A stretch of DNA of 64,000 nt from Pyropia yezoensis (GCA_009829735.1 CM020619.1:21694671-21758670); one strand, 5' to 3'. Shown: positions 10,491 through 21,333, counted from the stretch's first letter. Notes: generated from the letters alone by a model not told the origin. Made by a program: numbers and translations.

Positions 10491-12053
10491 ATGGCATCCC
10501 TCCGTTCTATGCTGCTGACGGTGGCTGTGGCGGCGGCTGTTATAGTCGGGGTGTGCCTTCCCTTTACGTCCGCGCAGATACCTCCCGGGACTTCCTTTGC
10601 CACCATCCCCCCCGTGTATACCGCGGTGGTGCTGGAACCGACGACTTTCAACATCAGCGTCATTGAAGTGCCTTTGCAATTCCGCGCAAACGCCGCCACT
10701 TTCGTCGCCGCCTCCGCGTGCGTGCCGCCCCTCGGGCTTGACCCGCGAGGGGGGGGTGGCCCTCTGGTTGGCCTCGGCACGGAGCCTCGGGTAGTTGCAC
10801 TAGGAGAATGCGCCACGACGGTTTTTTTGGGGATGGCTGATGTGCTGGTGGGCCCTGCCTTCTCCGAGTTCGGCTACGCTTCCGCCGCCAAGACGGGGGT
10901 TGACCTTCGGAGGGTCGGGGACCGCCCCTGCGCAAGAGTAGTGTCCGCTGCGCTCGCTGGCAAGTGGCCGCTGGATGCATCAACCAATGCTCACCCGGGG
11001 TGCATTGGGCTGGCGGCGGTGGCAGTTGAGCTGGAGCGACTGGCCGATGATGGCTTCAACGCGGACGGACGGGAGGGCCTTCCCCGCGGCGCCGCGCCGC
11101 GGCCCTTCTTGGACGTCGTGACGGGGTATGAGCCGGTCAACCAGCCCGGGCGAGTCAAACGCCTGCTGCGGTGGGAGCCTGTGGTAGAGGACTTCGCCGG
11201 CTTTGGGACATACGTCACCCAGCGCGTGACGGCGGCGCAGGCTGCAGTCGCCAAGCCGCTCTTTGTGGCGGCATCGTCGCTCCGCCGCAGGCGCTCGCCC
11301 CCCCCCTACTCTTCCCCTGGCGCCTATGACCCCGAATTTGTCTGTGGCGGCCGAGGGGCGGCGACACCCGCGGACGACCCCGACCACATCTCTGACGCAG
11401 CGGCCAAGGTGGCGGCGGCTGTGCGGGAGGCCAATGACACGCAACAGGCGCTGGCCGCCTGGTTTGACCAGAAGGGGCAGTCGCTGGCGTTTCTTCCCCT
11501 CCGCATGGCCGCCGCCACGAAGATGTCCTTTTCCGAGTACCTCATTGCCGAGCTTGCCGTGAACGCCGCAGTGTACAACTCGATGCTGTTGGTGTGGCAG
11601 GAGAAGCTCCGCGCCGACGCCGTTCGTCCCGTCACGTTGGTGCCCCGCATCTTGAGGGGGGGGCGCGGCGCCGCTTTTGTGCCCCCCATCCGCACCATGC
11701 CCCATTCTGAGTACCCATCGGCGTCCGCCTGTGTGTGCACTGCTTTTACAGACGCCCTGCGTTACTTTGGTGGCGACGCGCCCGAAGTGTCTCACGTGTT
11801 TGATTTCCCGCCCAACCGGTTCCGGCCTGGCGTCCCTCCGCGCGCCCTGGCCGTGCGTTTTTCCAACCTTGCTGCCATCTCGTCAACGTGTGGGGACAGC
11901 CGCGTGTGGGCAGGCCTTCACTTTCTCCCAGCCGTCGCAGAGGGCCACCGTCTATGCAAGGGGATTGCGGACGAGATTGTAGAGGAGTTGGCTTGTCGCT
12001 TTGGTCGTGCCTCCCGCGTGTATCGGCTGTGCAAGCGCCCGCGTCGCGCTTGA
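10491..12053 (+). CDS. secreted vanadium-dependent haloperoxidase/PAP2-like protein with altered active site
   Basis: A 520-residue single-exon protein starting at ATG 10491. It has an N-terminal signal peptide (hydrophobic core MLLTVAVAAAVIVGV, likely cut after TSAQ). The C-terminal half matches the vanadium haloperoxidase/acid phosphatase (PAP2) superfamily: a helix ending in VWQEKLRADAVRPVTL supplies the Lys and Arg of the oxyanion pocket, then PHSEYPSASA (404-413), then RVWAGLHF (471-478) with the conserved Arg and metal-ligand-like His477. In active enzymes the middle motif reads YPSGHA. Here Gly and the acid-base His are replaced by Ala411 and Ser412. Ordinary haloperoxidase or phosphatase chemistry is therefore doubtful. 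It may be a non-catalytic or differently acting secreted paralogue. Red algae are known for bromoperoxidases of this fold. Confidence 0.75.
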   Translation: MASLRSMLLTVAVAAAVIVGVCLPFTSAQIPPGTSFATIPPVYTAVVLEPTTFNISVIEVPLQFRANAATFVAASACVPPLGLDPRGGGGPLVGLGTEPRVVALGECATTVFLGMADVLVGPAFSEFGYASAAKTGVDLRRVGDRPCARVVSAALAGKWPLDASTNAHPGCIGLAAVAVELERLADDGFNADGREGLPRGAAPRPFLDVVTGYEPVNQPGRVKRLLRWEPVVEDFAGFGTYVTQRVTAAQAAVAKPLFVAASSLRRRRSPPPYSSPGAYDPEFVCGGRGAATPADDPDHISDAAAKVAAAVREANDTQQALAAWFDQKGQSLAFLPLRMAAATKMSFSEYLIAELAVNAAVYNSMLLVWQEKLRADAVRPVTLVPRILRGGRGAAFVPPIRTMPHSEYPSASACVCTAFTDALRYFGGDAPEVSHVFDFPPNRFRPGVPPRALAVRFSNLAAISSTCGDSRVWAGLHFLPAVAEGHRLCKGIADEIVEELACRFGRASRVYRLCKRPRRA

Positions 12054-12532
12054 GTTGCGGTTTTCGGAGGAAGGGGGAGGGGTTTTTCGTGTGTGAGAAA
12101 TTGGGGCGGCACGGTCGCCGCGGGGGGTGAGAAAGGGGGAGAGAACGCGCGATGGGGGTTCATCTTGTTTGCATGGCGGGCTCTGTCACTTTTGCGTTGG
12201 AAGAGGTAGGGATCAGTTCTGCATGTCAATATTGGAGATGTCACTCTCCGCTCGGGAGGAAGCCCTGTCCGGTGAAGCCCCATCCCCATCACCGCCCACC
12301 ACGGTGCCGCCGGCACGGGCGGGTAGTGTGGGGACGCCACCAGTACCCGAATTCTTCTGAGCCTATGGCGCCCACACCGCCCCCGCCGGCGTCTGGGCAA
12401 TGCGCAACCTCGAGAGCCCGAGCAGATCGGTAGTGAGCGCCACTTCAGCGACGCCGCTCGTGGGACACAGTCAATCTGAACGTCTGAGCTGTTCCTACAG
12501 AGGGGCTCAGCGCAGATGGAGATGATTGACAT
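12054..12532. other. intergenic, no supported gene
   Basis: Sequence between the PAP2-like gene and the left inverted-repeat arm. G-rich just after the stop codon. No gene seen. Confidence 0.4.
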
Positions 12533-12914
12533 GGGGGCGAGTTCTGTTTGCTCTTCACAAGTGTAGGAGGGTTGAAGAAGTCCGCCCATGCGATGGTCCA
12601 CTTGTGTGATCGTCTCTCTCGTGCACGCAGGAACAAGGGTAGAAAGCAATAAGAAGAAAAGCGCACGTCGTGCTGGTCGCCCGAAACGAGCTGAAGCAGG
12701 CCAAGTGAGAATGTAACAGTAAGCATCAAGTATAATAATATGCATGTCCGATAACTTTCAAGGAGTGGCCCCGTGGCGAAATGGATAATAACGAAGGTAC
12801 CAATGATCGCGTTCGTTTCCGATGCGAAAGATTCAGGGTTCGAGTCCCTGCGGGGTCGTCACATATTTTTTCTGTTCCACCGGTCCTGCGTGGTGCCACA
12901 TTTCCGTGCCCGGT
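12533..12914 (+). repeat. left arm of a 382-bp perfect inverted repeat
   Basis: Read by eye, this block is identical in inverted orientation to 21689-22070. It spans 234 bp of tRNA 5' flank, the tRNA-Arg gene and 56 bp of 3' flank. Identity stops abruptly at both ends. The arms lie outside the hAT element's target-site duplication, so they are not its termini, and I see no direct repeat flanking them that would make them transposon ends. Confidence 0.88.
12767..12858 (+). tRNA. tRNA-Arg(CCG) with a 19-nt D-loop insertion
   Basis: 92 nt. Acceptor GGCCCCG/CGGGGTC, D-stem GCGA/TCGC (perfect), anticodon stem TTCGT/GCGAA with loop TTCCGAT at 12817-12823 (anticodon CCG at 12819-12821), T-arm CAGGG/CCCTG. 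The D-loop is 27 nt, about 19 nt longer than normal, and includes the palindrome GGTACC. Outside the D-arm (loop insertion and one D-stem base) the gene matches the tRNA at 9580-9663. A T6 run at 12866-12871 fits a Pol III terminator. Confidence 0.9.
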
Positions 12915-13359
12915 TTTTTCACTGGCCTGGACGCCCGTTGGGTATCATGCCTGGCTCTTTTGGCAACACGTCCTCTTGATTCCACGTCGACGCAAAGAAC
13001 ATGATTATCGCTGTGCACCTTAGCGGGGAGGAGGCGTGCTGGCAACAGCGCAGGCAATCATTGCAACAGCGCAGGCAATCGCTTCCAGCTGCATTTTGTC
13101 AGGGGCGCGACGCTCCACAATGGAGACACGGAACAACGATCCATGTTGGAGAGAAGCCGTTGATGTGCTCCAGTATTGTTACATCGCTTCAGACTGCATT
13201 GCCTGCGACACGTGAGGCTCGATCGATTTGCCGTTCATCGAAGCACCTGATCCTGCTATACGAAGTGATTCTCACTCTCGATATGCGCTCATGGACCATG
13301 CACGCACACACCATGCCTGCATACATGCTACTCATGACTGTATGTATTACATACATGGC
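12915..13359. other. unique spacer between inverted-repeat arm and hAT insertion site
   Basis: Non-coding as far as I can see. It includes a short direct repeat of GCAACAGCGCAGGCAATC around 13040-13080. Before the hAT inserted, this spacer and 21541-21688 together formed the loop of the inverted repeat. Confidence 0.45.
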
Positions 13360-13383
13360 ATATGTACCAGGGGTTGTCAAGCG
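13360..13383. repeat. 8-bp target-site duplication and left terminal inverted repeat of the hAT element
   Basis: ATATGTAC at 13360-13367 is repeated exactly at 21533-21540. It is followed by the left end CAGGGGTTGTCAAGCG (13368-13383), whose inverse complement forms the right end. An 8-bp duplication and a CAGGGG terminus are standard for hAT transposons. Confidence 0.95.
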
Positions 13384-13500
13384 TACTTTTCTCAAGCGTA
13401 GTTGCGCGTAGTTTTCAAGCGTATATACGCGGTTGCTTGACTTTCTTCGAGCCGAGAGAACTACGCTTGTCCGCCGACAGACCGGAAGATTGTACGCTTG
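13378..13500. repeat. left subterminal repeats of the hAT element
   Basis: Five copies of an 8-bp motif in 123 bp: CAAGCGTA at 13378, 13393 and 13416, and its inverse TACGCTTG at 13462 and 13493. The first overlaps the terminal inverted repeat. hAT transposases typically bind such repeats near the ends. Confidence 0.8.
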
Positions 13501-13599
13501 AGGTTGAGTCTGGCGCGTAGATTTTTAATTACGCAATTGGCTCGCCAAAGCGCTCGACCCGAGAGAAGTACGCCTCCGCCACCAGCACTCGCCACGCAG

Positions 13600-14038
13600 A
13601 AGTCGGGGTTGCGGGGTGTTCCCCCTCCGACCTCCCCCCGGTGGCGTTGGCGGAGGTCGCGGAGGCGGCGACAACTGCGGTGGCGGCTCGACGATGGCGT
13701 GGAGTGTTCCTTTTCCCCGATCTATCGAAGCGCCCTCCCCCTAGCCCTCCCCTTCACCCCTCTGATGTTTCCCGCGCCAGCCCCAGCTCCGCCGCAGGTG
13801 CCGTCCCGGTGCTTCCTTGGCCACTGCCGGGGGCGGCGCCAGTTCCCTTGAAGCGCCATTTGGGCTGCCACAGTCGGTGGGGCCGACCACCCGGCTGGGC
13901 GTACTTACGGTGCTGCTTTGGGAGCTGCTGTGGCGCCTTTCTCCCGGGAGCCGCTGAGGGAGCCGCGGCGCGAGCCGGCTGCGACGTCGCCACTGCCGCT
14001 GTCACCGTCGGGGGTGAGCTCGAGTTGGGCGCAGCGTG

Positions 14039-14071
<33 letters not shown>

Positions 14072-16020
14072 GCTGGGGCGGCGGCGGCTGTGGCGACGGC
14101 GGCGGCAGCGGCGGCGGCGGTGGCGGCGGGACCTTTGGCTTGAGGCCGTTTTCGCCGGCCAACTTTGCGCCGGCGGTTTGTCTGGAGCGGACCATGACGA
14201 CCACCGCCATCGGCGACCCCTTCCTCGTTCTTGCCGGAGTGACGCTGTTCCTGCCGCACGCGGTCACGGCGGATAGCGGCGCGCTGCTCGACACCCGCGG
14301 CGCGGGGTGCTCGCGGACAGGGTGCGCGGGATAGCGTGCTCCACCGAGCTGGGGGGGGGGACGTACGTGCTGATGGAGTTTTTCCGGCCGGCGGCCCAGC
14401 GTGGCGGCGGCGACGGCGGCGGCTTCGAGGGCGGCGATGGTGACGATAGCGGCGGTGGACATGGCGGCGACGTCCTTGGCGGGCTGTCCATCGAGATTGA
14501 TATTGTGGTCACCCGCCGACCGCGAGTGGCGGAGAAGGCGGCGGCGGTAGTGCTGCACAAGCGCGGCGGTGCGGAGCGGCGCGGCGGCGTCGACGACCGT
14601 CGATTTGGTGGCCGTGGATGCGCCCCTCCGGGCGCTCTGTGCTGACGGCCAGCACGTAGGGGCGCTGGTGGACCTGGTGGAGCCGCCGCCGCCGCCGCCG
14701 CGGTTGGTCGGGGAGGTGGTGGTCGGCCCGTCGCCGCCGCCGGTGTTACCCTACACCGTCACCAGCAGCCGCTGCAGCGTCTGTGCGACGGTGCGGCTGC
14801 GGTCGCTCGCGTTGCGGCTGGTGCCGTTGGCGGTGCCGTCCGCTCGGCCGCTGTGGGTGGGCGCGGGGGGCACGCCGCCAGCCTGCCACCGCCGGCTGCT
14901 GCCCATTGCGCCGGCCACCACCTCCCCCACGGCTGCCTCCTCGTCGGGGGGCGACACACGCATGGCCGTCAGCAGTGACGACAGCGGCGGCGACAAGGGC
15001 AGCGGCAGCGGCGGCAGCGGCAGTGGCGGCGGCAATGGCTTTGGTGGCGACCGTGGTGGCGGCCGTCGGCAGCGGCCACAGCGCGTTACGGAGCGCCCAT
15101 CACTGCCGCACCCCGCCACGGCGGTGGCGATTCCCCCCGCTGTCGACGCTGTGGGACTGGCGGCGGCGGTGGCTGCCGCCGCCGAGGCAGCTATCGAAGC
15201 TGCGCCTGCTAGGGAGGCGGCGTCTGCCAGGAAATTGGCGGCGGCGACGACTCTGTCGTCAGCGCAAGTTTGGCAAAAGCTCGGCCACCTTTCGCCGCTC
15301 GTGCGGGACCTGGGCGCGCCGCCCCCGGTGGCGGCAGCGCAGGGGCACCGCGATGGCGCTGTGGTGGTGGCGCTGTCGCAGCGGCGCTGCGACGGCGGCG
15401 ACGCTGGTGCGGGGGGTGGACGCGTCACCGACTTATTGGCCGGTTTGCGGTCGGGTGTGGGAGCTGGGCGTGCGGGATGCATGGCCGGTACCCGGGTTAG
15501 GGCAGCCGGCGAAGGCGGGAACGCCGGGTGGTGACGCGCCGGGCGCGCGATGGGGGTGGTAGGGGCGGTGGCGTCTGCGGCGGCAAGCTGGGCGCCCCGC
15601 TGCTGCCGGTGGTGTTTTTGAAGGTCGGCGGCCCGCCGTCGTTGCGGAAGCCGGGCGCGCTGCCGGCGCCGCTGGCGAAGGCGTCGACAGGTGGGGGAAT
15701 GCCCCCGCAAGTGGGGCGGGAGCCCGTCCGCCGGCCGCCTGTGGTGCGGGAGCTGAGCGCGCCGCCGCCGATGGCAGCGGCGCGGGGGCGCCGCGGCGGC
15801 GCGGTAGCGGCGGCGCTGTCGCGGAGGTGCTGCGGCGGTGACGGCGCTGCGGCTGCGGCGGCACTGGTGCGGGGGCTGGACGCGTCACCGTCAGTGCGGA
15901 CGGCCTGCGGTCGGGTGTGGGAGCTGGGTATGGGGGAGGCATCGCCGGTGCCTGGGCTAGGGCGGCCGGCCGAGGGGGGAAGTGAGGGAGAGCGCGAGGA
16001 GGCGGCGTGTTGGTGAGGGG
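13600..16020. other. GC-rich cargo region of the hAT element, degenerate coding-like sequence
   Basis: This stretch is much more GC-rich than the transposase half and carries long overlapping frames on both strands (for example plus 14569-15534, minus 14751-15710). No single frame is convincing. Plus-strand pieces such as LSIEIDIVVTRRP (near 14490-14525) and VDLVAVDAPLRALCADGQ (near 14600-14660) read like protein but sit in different frames. A decayed captured host gene is one explanation; coincidental GC-rich open frames are another. I do not recognise a family. Confidence 0.35.
15300..15980. repeat. imperfect tandem duplication inside the hAT cargo
   Basis: 15300-15515 and 15749-15980 are diverged copies about 450 bp apart. 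Shared anchors include GTGCGGGA, GGACGCGTCACCG and TGCGGTCGGGTGTGGGAGCT, in the same order, ending in similar GGGCGGCCGG/GGGCAGCCGG sequence. The duplication arose inside the element or was present in the captured DNA. Confidence 0.7.
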
Positions 16021-18679
16021 ATGCTGGCCATGAGCGGGGGATGATACGAGTCGGGTAGCCGAGCAGGGTGCGGGCTCGGCGCGGGCGCCGCGTGGGCGCA
16101 GGCGTGTGGGCTGTGGGGGGGGCGGTGGAGGGGTGGGGCACCGTCGCACCGGGATTAGGGGAGAGCAAGGGATGGGACCACGCGTGTGATTCATGTCGCC
16201 CTCGCCGCGCGGACGAGAGAGTGCCAGCACGCACACACGTGGGGGAATTTTCTTCAGCCTTTCAGTCCCCATGATGTTGCCCTCACCCCCGCACGTAGTG
16301 CCCGACGGGCGCAGCAACCACAGTGTGTCAACGTGAAAGGCGGGAGCGACTCCAGCAGGTTTCGCCCAGTCTCGACGTGTCGCGATCTCCATTGCCTCAC
16401 ATCTCAGTCGGTCACCCCGTCCAGCACGTATCTGCCTCCACCCCGTCCTCCCACGCCCGGCTCTTTCACGACTCGTCCCGGCAGCTGCTGCCGACACATG
16501 GCAACACGTGAGGATGCCACTTAATAGCTTGTTGCAGTGCCCTTCGCGGACAGTGAGCTGGCGGTGTCGGTGCTTCGCGGATCGTGTCAGGCCCATCGTG
16601 GCACTCTCCACGTGGTTGCCGATCACGGGTGAGTTTGCTGTCGGTGGCCAAACGCCGACAGTCGGGCGCTGCACCTTTGCATCCGTTGGTAGGGCGTCCG
16701 CGATTAGCTGCCTTTGCCTGGAGGGACACCCATACGAGCGCGATAGCCGAGCGAGTGCTTTCACACCTGGACGCCCATCGGTATATGAGTGGGGAGCGCA
16801 CGCCTGGTAAGGTGCCCGTCTGAGTCAGACAAGCAGCTGGCCTAGTGTCTCCCTCCCCCCGCCCGACTCCTGACGGCCCCCCGACGCTCATCACACCCCT
16901 GCCACGGCTTACCAGCCAAACACGTCATCCAGAGACCGCGGCCATGGCGATGGTAACAGCCTGCGCCCGTATTTCTGTGCGCGATTGAGTCTCGATGCTC
17001 TGGTGGTACGCACCGCTGGAGCTTTCCGTGCGCTGTACAGCACCTGATGGTAACTATTTGGTACACCTTTAGGGAAGGGGAGGTGCATGAGGTAGATGTG
17101 GACGTTCTGGCCACGGTGTGACGAGGGGTCTCTGGAAAGCGGTTTGCGTGGCAATGACGAGCTCGAGTGGCTCATTGTAGCTCACTCATACCAGGCTCTG
17201 ACGCGCCTTTCATGCCTTTCCACGGTCTACCTCTCTGTTGATGACTGCCCCCTATGGCGTGCTGCACATCAGGGTTCCACATGCTTCATTGGGGGATGGA
17301 CACAAGGCCACCAGTGGATCAGCGGCAAGCCGGCCGATACCCGCAGACCATCACCGGAATTCGCACTGCGCCCTCCGACCACGACGCTCAGACGGCGACG
17401 GGCCAGCCCTACCCGGCAGAACCTACTTGACATCACCATGACAAGATGGCCTTTCTGGTATCACCATCCACGCTCTTGAAGTGGAGGCCTCGAGTCCAGC
17501 CAGGGCATCCCAGCCGCTACACGATGACTACGCAGCAGCATCCGCGTGGCACCAATCGGTTGGTCGTGCCAGCCCTGCGGTGGTGATGAGCTTCAGCCCC
17601 ACCCACACCATCCCACGGCATCTACTTTACGCGTAAGGACTCCCCACCGAAGAGACCAGGCTGGCCCACATGATTGCGGCCGCGCGGGCAGAGTCGGGGT
17701 TGCATGCCTGTGCGCAGCCCGTCGTGAAGTGCGGCGGCAAGCTTGCGACCCCGATGGCCCTCAACCGCAGCGATGGCTAACCCCTGCACCCGGTCAACTG
17801 AGAGCGGTGTGAGTCCATGGTCCCCACTAGTGTGGAAGAGGCTGTTGCAGCGCTGCCTGGTGCCCCCATTGCACGCAGAGACAAGGTAAGTGCGCTTCCA
17901 TTCCAGCACGTGCTATCACTGCCGCGTCAACTGTGCCTGTCTTGTGTGCTTTACGTGCTCGCTGCGCATGTTCCCTATGCTCCTATGCCGCCACCGCTAC
18001 CTGCACATCAAGGCGGACACGTGGGGAGGCACGTGGATGGTGATAGGGCTGCTCTGTGCACACTTAATTAGGTTACTAACTGCGCGTTCTTCCGTGGCAC
18101 TCCGTGGATTGCCTACTTTTACGACTGTGTGCGCCCCTTTACTCAAGACTTGAAGTCGATGACACACGCAGGCCCAGGTACGACACCGCCTCACACTTGC
18201 CAACGCGCACCCGCGCGCCACGTGACCCCGCGCGGCTGCAGCCATTCGTGGGGCGACCTCATGCAGCCGCCACCACTGGTTACGTCACTTGGCATCTCTC
18301 CGCAAGTACGTGGCGCACCGAGGGCAGTGGCAGACGAGTCGGCGTACGTGTCCTCTCGAGTGGCACGCCATGGCAGTCCCACCGCGGTGCTCTATGCGGC
18401 AGCCCAGCCACCACGCAACGTTGGCAAGTCGGCAGGCACTTTCGTTTGCGACGCCTGCAACGTTCCAGACTGCAGCGAGTGCGTGATGGGCGCAAGCAGC
18501 TGATTCACGACGCTCGTTGCGGGCCCTTCGCGTTTTCAGCCGGGCTCTTGAGTATGATCGATGCCAACGACGTCGGTCTCGCTGCCTGCCCGCCCTCTTC
18601 ACGCGCTTTCAATGCCCTCCTTGCGCTCGACTGTTGTCGTCGACCACTCTGTACCCGGCAACCCCACCTGGCCCACCCC
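16021..18679. other. hAT interior without a recognised gene
   Basis: 2.7 kb between the cargo and the transposase start. Open frames exist on both strands but lack domains. The transposase reading frame itself stays open upstream to 18104, so an N-terminal extension or a spliced upstream exon cannot be excluded. Confidence 0.4.
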
Positions 18680-21265
18680 ATGGATACGGAAGAGGGCCCC
18701 ATCCTGTCGTCACAGCAGGCGGACTCAGGGGGTGGCACCAGCGGGGAGGCCGTAGCTAATGGCAAGGCGGGCAACGGACTCCTGACCAAGAGGCGCATGG
18801 GGGAGACCGAGAGTGCGAGTGGCGCGCCCACGGAGGAGGTGGACACCATCCTGTCATTGTGCGGGCCTGTCGCAACTGCGCCCGAGACCGTTGAGCATAA
18901 GAAGGTTCAACACGTACTTCTGGACAAGACCGCAATGCCATGGAAGGCAAAGTCGGCTGCTTGGGGCTTCCTCAAGCTGTACCAGGCGGATACCAGCCAA
19001 CGGGGAAGCGGCAAAGAGAAGGACGTGGTGGCTTTGTGCCTTTTGTGCCTCCGACTTGGCAAGAAGGACACGAAGCTGATGTTGTCAGGTGGCAACGTGT
19101 CCAACGCTATCAAGCACCTCCGCCAGCTGGGGAGCCGAGACATGCCGACCATGACGCAGTTGGTGCACAGCAGAGCAGCTCTGTACGTGTCCAAGAATGT
19201 GACGGGTGGTTCGTCGTCTGCGCGGGGGCTGGTGGAGGCCCCGTCTATCAACCGCTTTTTGACGCCCAAGACAGACCGCCGGTCGCACCACGTCGGTTTT
19301 GTGCTCATGCAGGTGATGACGTTCTCGCCGCACAGCTTTGCTTCTCACAGGCACGTGCGGGGCTTCTTTGACGACCTGGCCTCCTACACTCCCCCGGCTC
19401 CCAACACGGTCGTGCATCACCTTGCCGAGCTGTATGACTGCCTGCTTAGCGAGGTACGCAACCGTTTGTCGCGTGTCAAGAAGCTGTTTGGAGGGCTGCC
19501 ATTTGCTCATGTCGTCACGGACCTGTGGACAGAGGAGCACACGAATACGTCCTTTGGCTCGGTGGTGGTACGCTTTGTGGACCCTGAGGACATCAAGATG
19601 GAGGTGGTGCGTCTGGGCGTTTCCCTCTTTGTGGGACGTCATGACAACGCCACCATCAAGGCGTGGCTGCTTGGGCGTCTGGCCTACTTTGGGTTGGCCG
19701 AGACAGACATCTGCTCAACCACGACGGACTCCGGAGCCAACGTGCGGAAGGCGATGCGGCAGCTGGCCGCTCCCTGGCTTCCCTGCTTTTCTCACTCGCT
19801 CCACAACGCCGTCAAGTACGCTGTGGGGGGGCCATCTGAGGCGCGTCCTCTGCGCGGCGTGCAGCAAGCTAGCACAGCCGGCGGGATGCAGCAGCAGCGC
19901 AGCCAGAACCCGGGGGCCAGGACCCTGCTGGCGAAGCTTCGAAAGCTGTTTGGTCATTTCAACCACTCAGAGGTCAGCGTCGCCATCTACAAGGACCTCG
20001 TGGTACCCCATGCAGGCAAGTGCAGGACTCTGGTAACAGACGTTCCCACGCGGTGGAGTTCTACATACAACGCAATGGCGCGACTGTACACCTGCTTTTC
20101 CCGTCTGATGGCGTTCTTCTCGTGTCGTGACGTAGGTGCCGGTGTCCGCAGGCGACGGCTGTCCATGGATAAGTGGGACCGCATGCGACAAGTAATGGGC
20201 ATACTGCGTTGCTGTTATGAGGTCACCACGAGGACCGAGAGCGCCACTCTTCCCGTCTCTTCCTTGCTCTCCCTACTGGCGTCTCTCCGGCGAGCGGTGA
20301 ATTCGGACCAAATTTTGGTACCTTGCCTCCCCGGCCAGTTATTGGCTGAGGGGGAATGTGCCATGAAGCAGTACATTGAAGACCATCCTTCCGATGCCGT
20401 GCTGGTCGTGGACAACAACTTGTACCCAGCCGAATACCTTCATGTGGGCAACCATCCCGTCGTGGATTCCCTGTGTCAAGACGCTTCCACCGCGGTGCTG
20501 GTTCTGCGGGAGCAGTTGGAACTCCGGTTTTTTAACAAGAGCGATGAAAGCCGCAACGTGTTGAGGAGCAACCCTGTCCTCGCGTCGAGTGTGCTGTCGC
20601 CCGGCGGACCGCGGTTGCTGCAGAGCACAGCGCGTCTCTTGGGCGAGACCGACCCTTTGCCTCACGCCTTGGAGCTGGTGAAGAACGTCTGCGACAAGTA
20701 TTCTAACCTCTCACCGACCGCCCCCCCCGTACCTGCCGCTCCCGGGCGAGCTGCAGCTACTGCTGGGAAAGCATGGAAGCGGGCGAGAAGCTGTTTGGTA
20801 GATTCGAGCGACGAGGAGGGGTCGTATGGTGGGAGTGCAGCGCAAGGGTCGCCCTCAAGGTCGGAGCTCGCCAAGGCGCAACTGGAGTCAGTCCTGCATC
20901 TGCCGGACTTCCTGAAGAAGGGGGACGCGTTAGAGTTCTGGATGCGGAGTAAGCACAAGTTTCCGGACCTGGCGGTGGTCGCGTGCTCCCTCCTTGGCGC
21001 TGTTGGTTCCTCGGCGGCGGCGGAGAGGGACTTCTCACTGGCGGGGAACGTCATGAGTAAGAACCGGTCGACGCTGCTGCCGCAGCACCTGGAGATGCAC
21101 TCTCTTATCAGGGAGAACGTGGACCTTTTGCCCAAGGTGCTCAAAGACGTTCCAGTCTTGAGCGCCGAGCAGGCGGCCAAGTTGCGGAAGATGACACCTC
21201 TGGGTGGCTGTCCGCAAGTCAATGGGGACGGGGACAACTTGTCGTCGGACGAGGATGGGGGGTAG
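18680..21265 (+). CDS. hAT-family transposase
   Basis: 861 residues from ATG 18680 (MDTEEGP). I prefer this start because sequence before it is Arg-rich and looks non-coding. Order of parts: a BED-type zinc-finger region (Trp of AAWGFL, CLLC, then NAIKHLR) near residues 94-155; the RNase-H-like core with Asp281 in VTDLWTEEH and Asp350 in TTDSGAN; the hAT insertion-domain CxxH (Cys369, His372); DVPTRWSSTYNAM; and the C-terminal hAT dimerisation region from Trp754 (EFWMRSKHKFPDLA) through SSAAAERDFSLAGN. All hallmark motifs are present with no stop codon or frameshift, so it should be functional. It cuts and pastes the surrounding element by binding its ends in the nucleus. A poly(A) signal follows at 21376. 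Confidence 0.92.
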   Translation: MDTEEGPILSSQQADSGGGTSGEAVANGKAGNGLLTKRRMGETESASGAPTEEVDTILSLCGPVATAPETVEHKKVQHVLLDKTAMPWKAKSAAWGFLKLYQADTSQRGSGKEKDVVALCLLCLRLGKKDTKLMLSGGNVSNAIKHLRQLGSRDMPTMTQLVHSRAALYVSKNVTGGSSSARGLVEAPSINRFLTPKTDRRSHHVGFVLMQVMTFSPHSFASHRHVRGFFDDLASYTPPAPNTVVHHLAELYDCLLSEVRNRLSRVKKLFGGLPFAHVVTDLWTEEHTNTSFGSVVVRFVDPEDIKMEVVRLGVSLFVGRHDNATIKAWLLGRLAYFGLAETDICSTTTDSGANVRKAMRQLAAPWLPCFSHSLHNAVKYAVGGPSEARPLRGVQQASTAGGMQQQRSQNPGARTLLAKLRKLFGHFNHSEVSVAIYKDLVVPHAGKCRTLVTDVPTRWSSTYNAMARLYTCFSRLMAFFSCRDVGAGVRRRRLSMDKWDRMRQVMGILRCCYEVTTRTESATLPVSSLLSLLASLRRAVNSDQILVPCLPGQLLAEGECAMKQYIEDHPSDAVLVVDNNLYPAEYLHVGNHPVVDSLCQDASTAVLVLREQLELRFFNKSDESRNVLRSNPVLASSVLSPGGPRLLQSTARLLGETDPLPHALELVKNVCDKYSNLSPTAPPVPAAPGRAAATAGKAWKRARSCLVDSSDEEGSYGGSAAQGSPSRSELAKAQLESVLHLPDFLKKGDALEFWMRSKHKFPDLAVVACSLLGAVGSSAAAERDFSLAGNVMSKNRSTLLPQHLEMHSLIRENVDLLPKVLKDVPVLSAEQAAKLRKMTPLGGCPQVNGDGDNLSSDEDGG

Positions 21266-21333
21266 CACGTTACGTGTTTGATGTTGATGTCGACGTTGAA
21301 GGAGGCGTAAGTGAAGTGATCTACGCTAAAAAG

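Noticed and set aside
13040-13080. Short direct repeat GCAACAGCGCAGGCAATC as a target-site duplication
   Set aside because: Copies are nearly adjacent with no insertion between them; simple local duplication.
15433-16764. 443-residue minus-strand frame inside the hAT
   Set aside because: Crosses the duplicated GC-rich block and unrelated sequence; no consistent protein character.
18104-18679. N-terminal extension of the hAT transposase to 18104
   Set aside because: The extra sequence is Arg-rich with no domain, and the BED-finger region comes only after ATG 18680.
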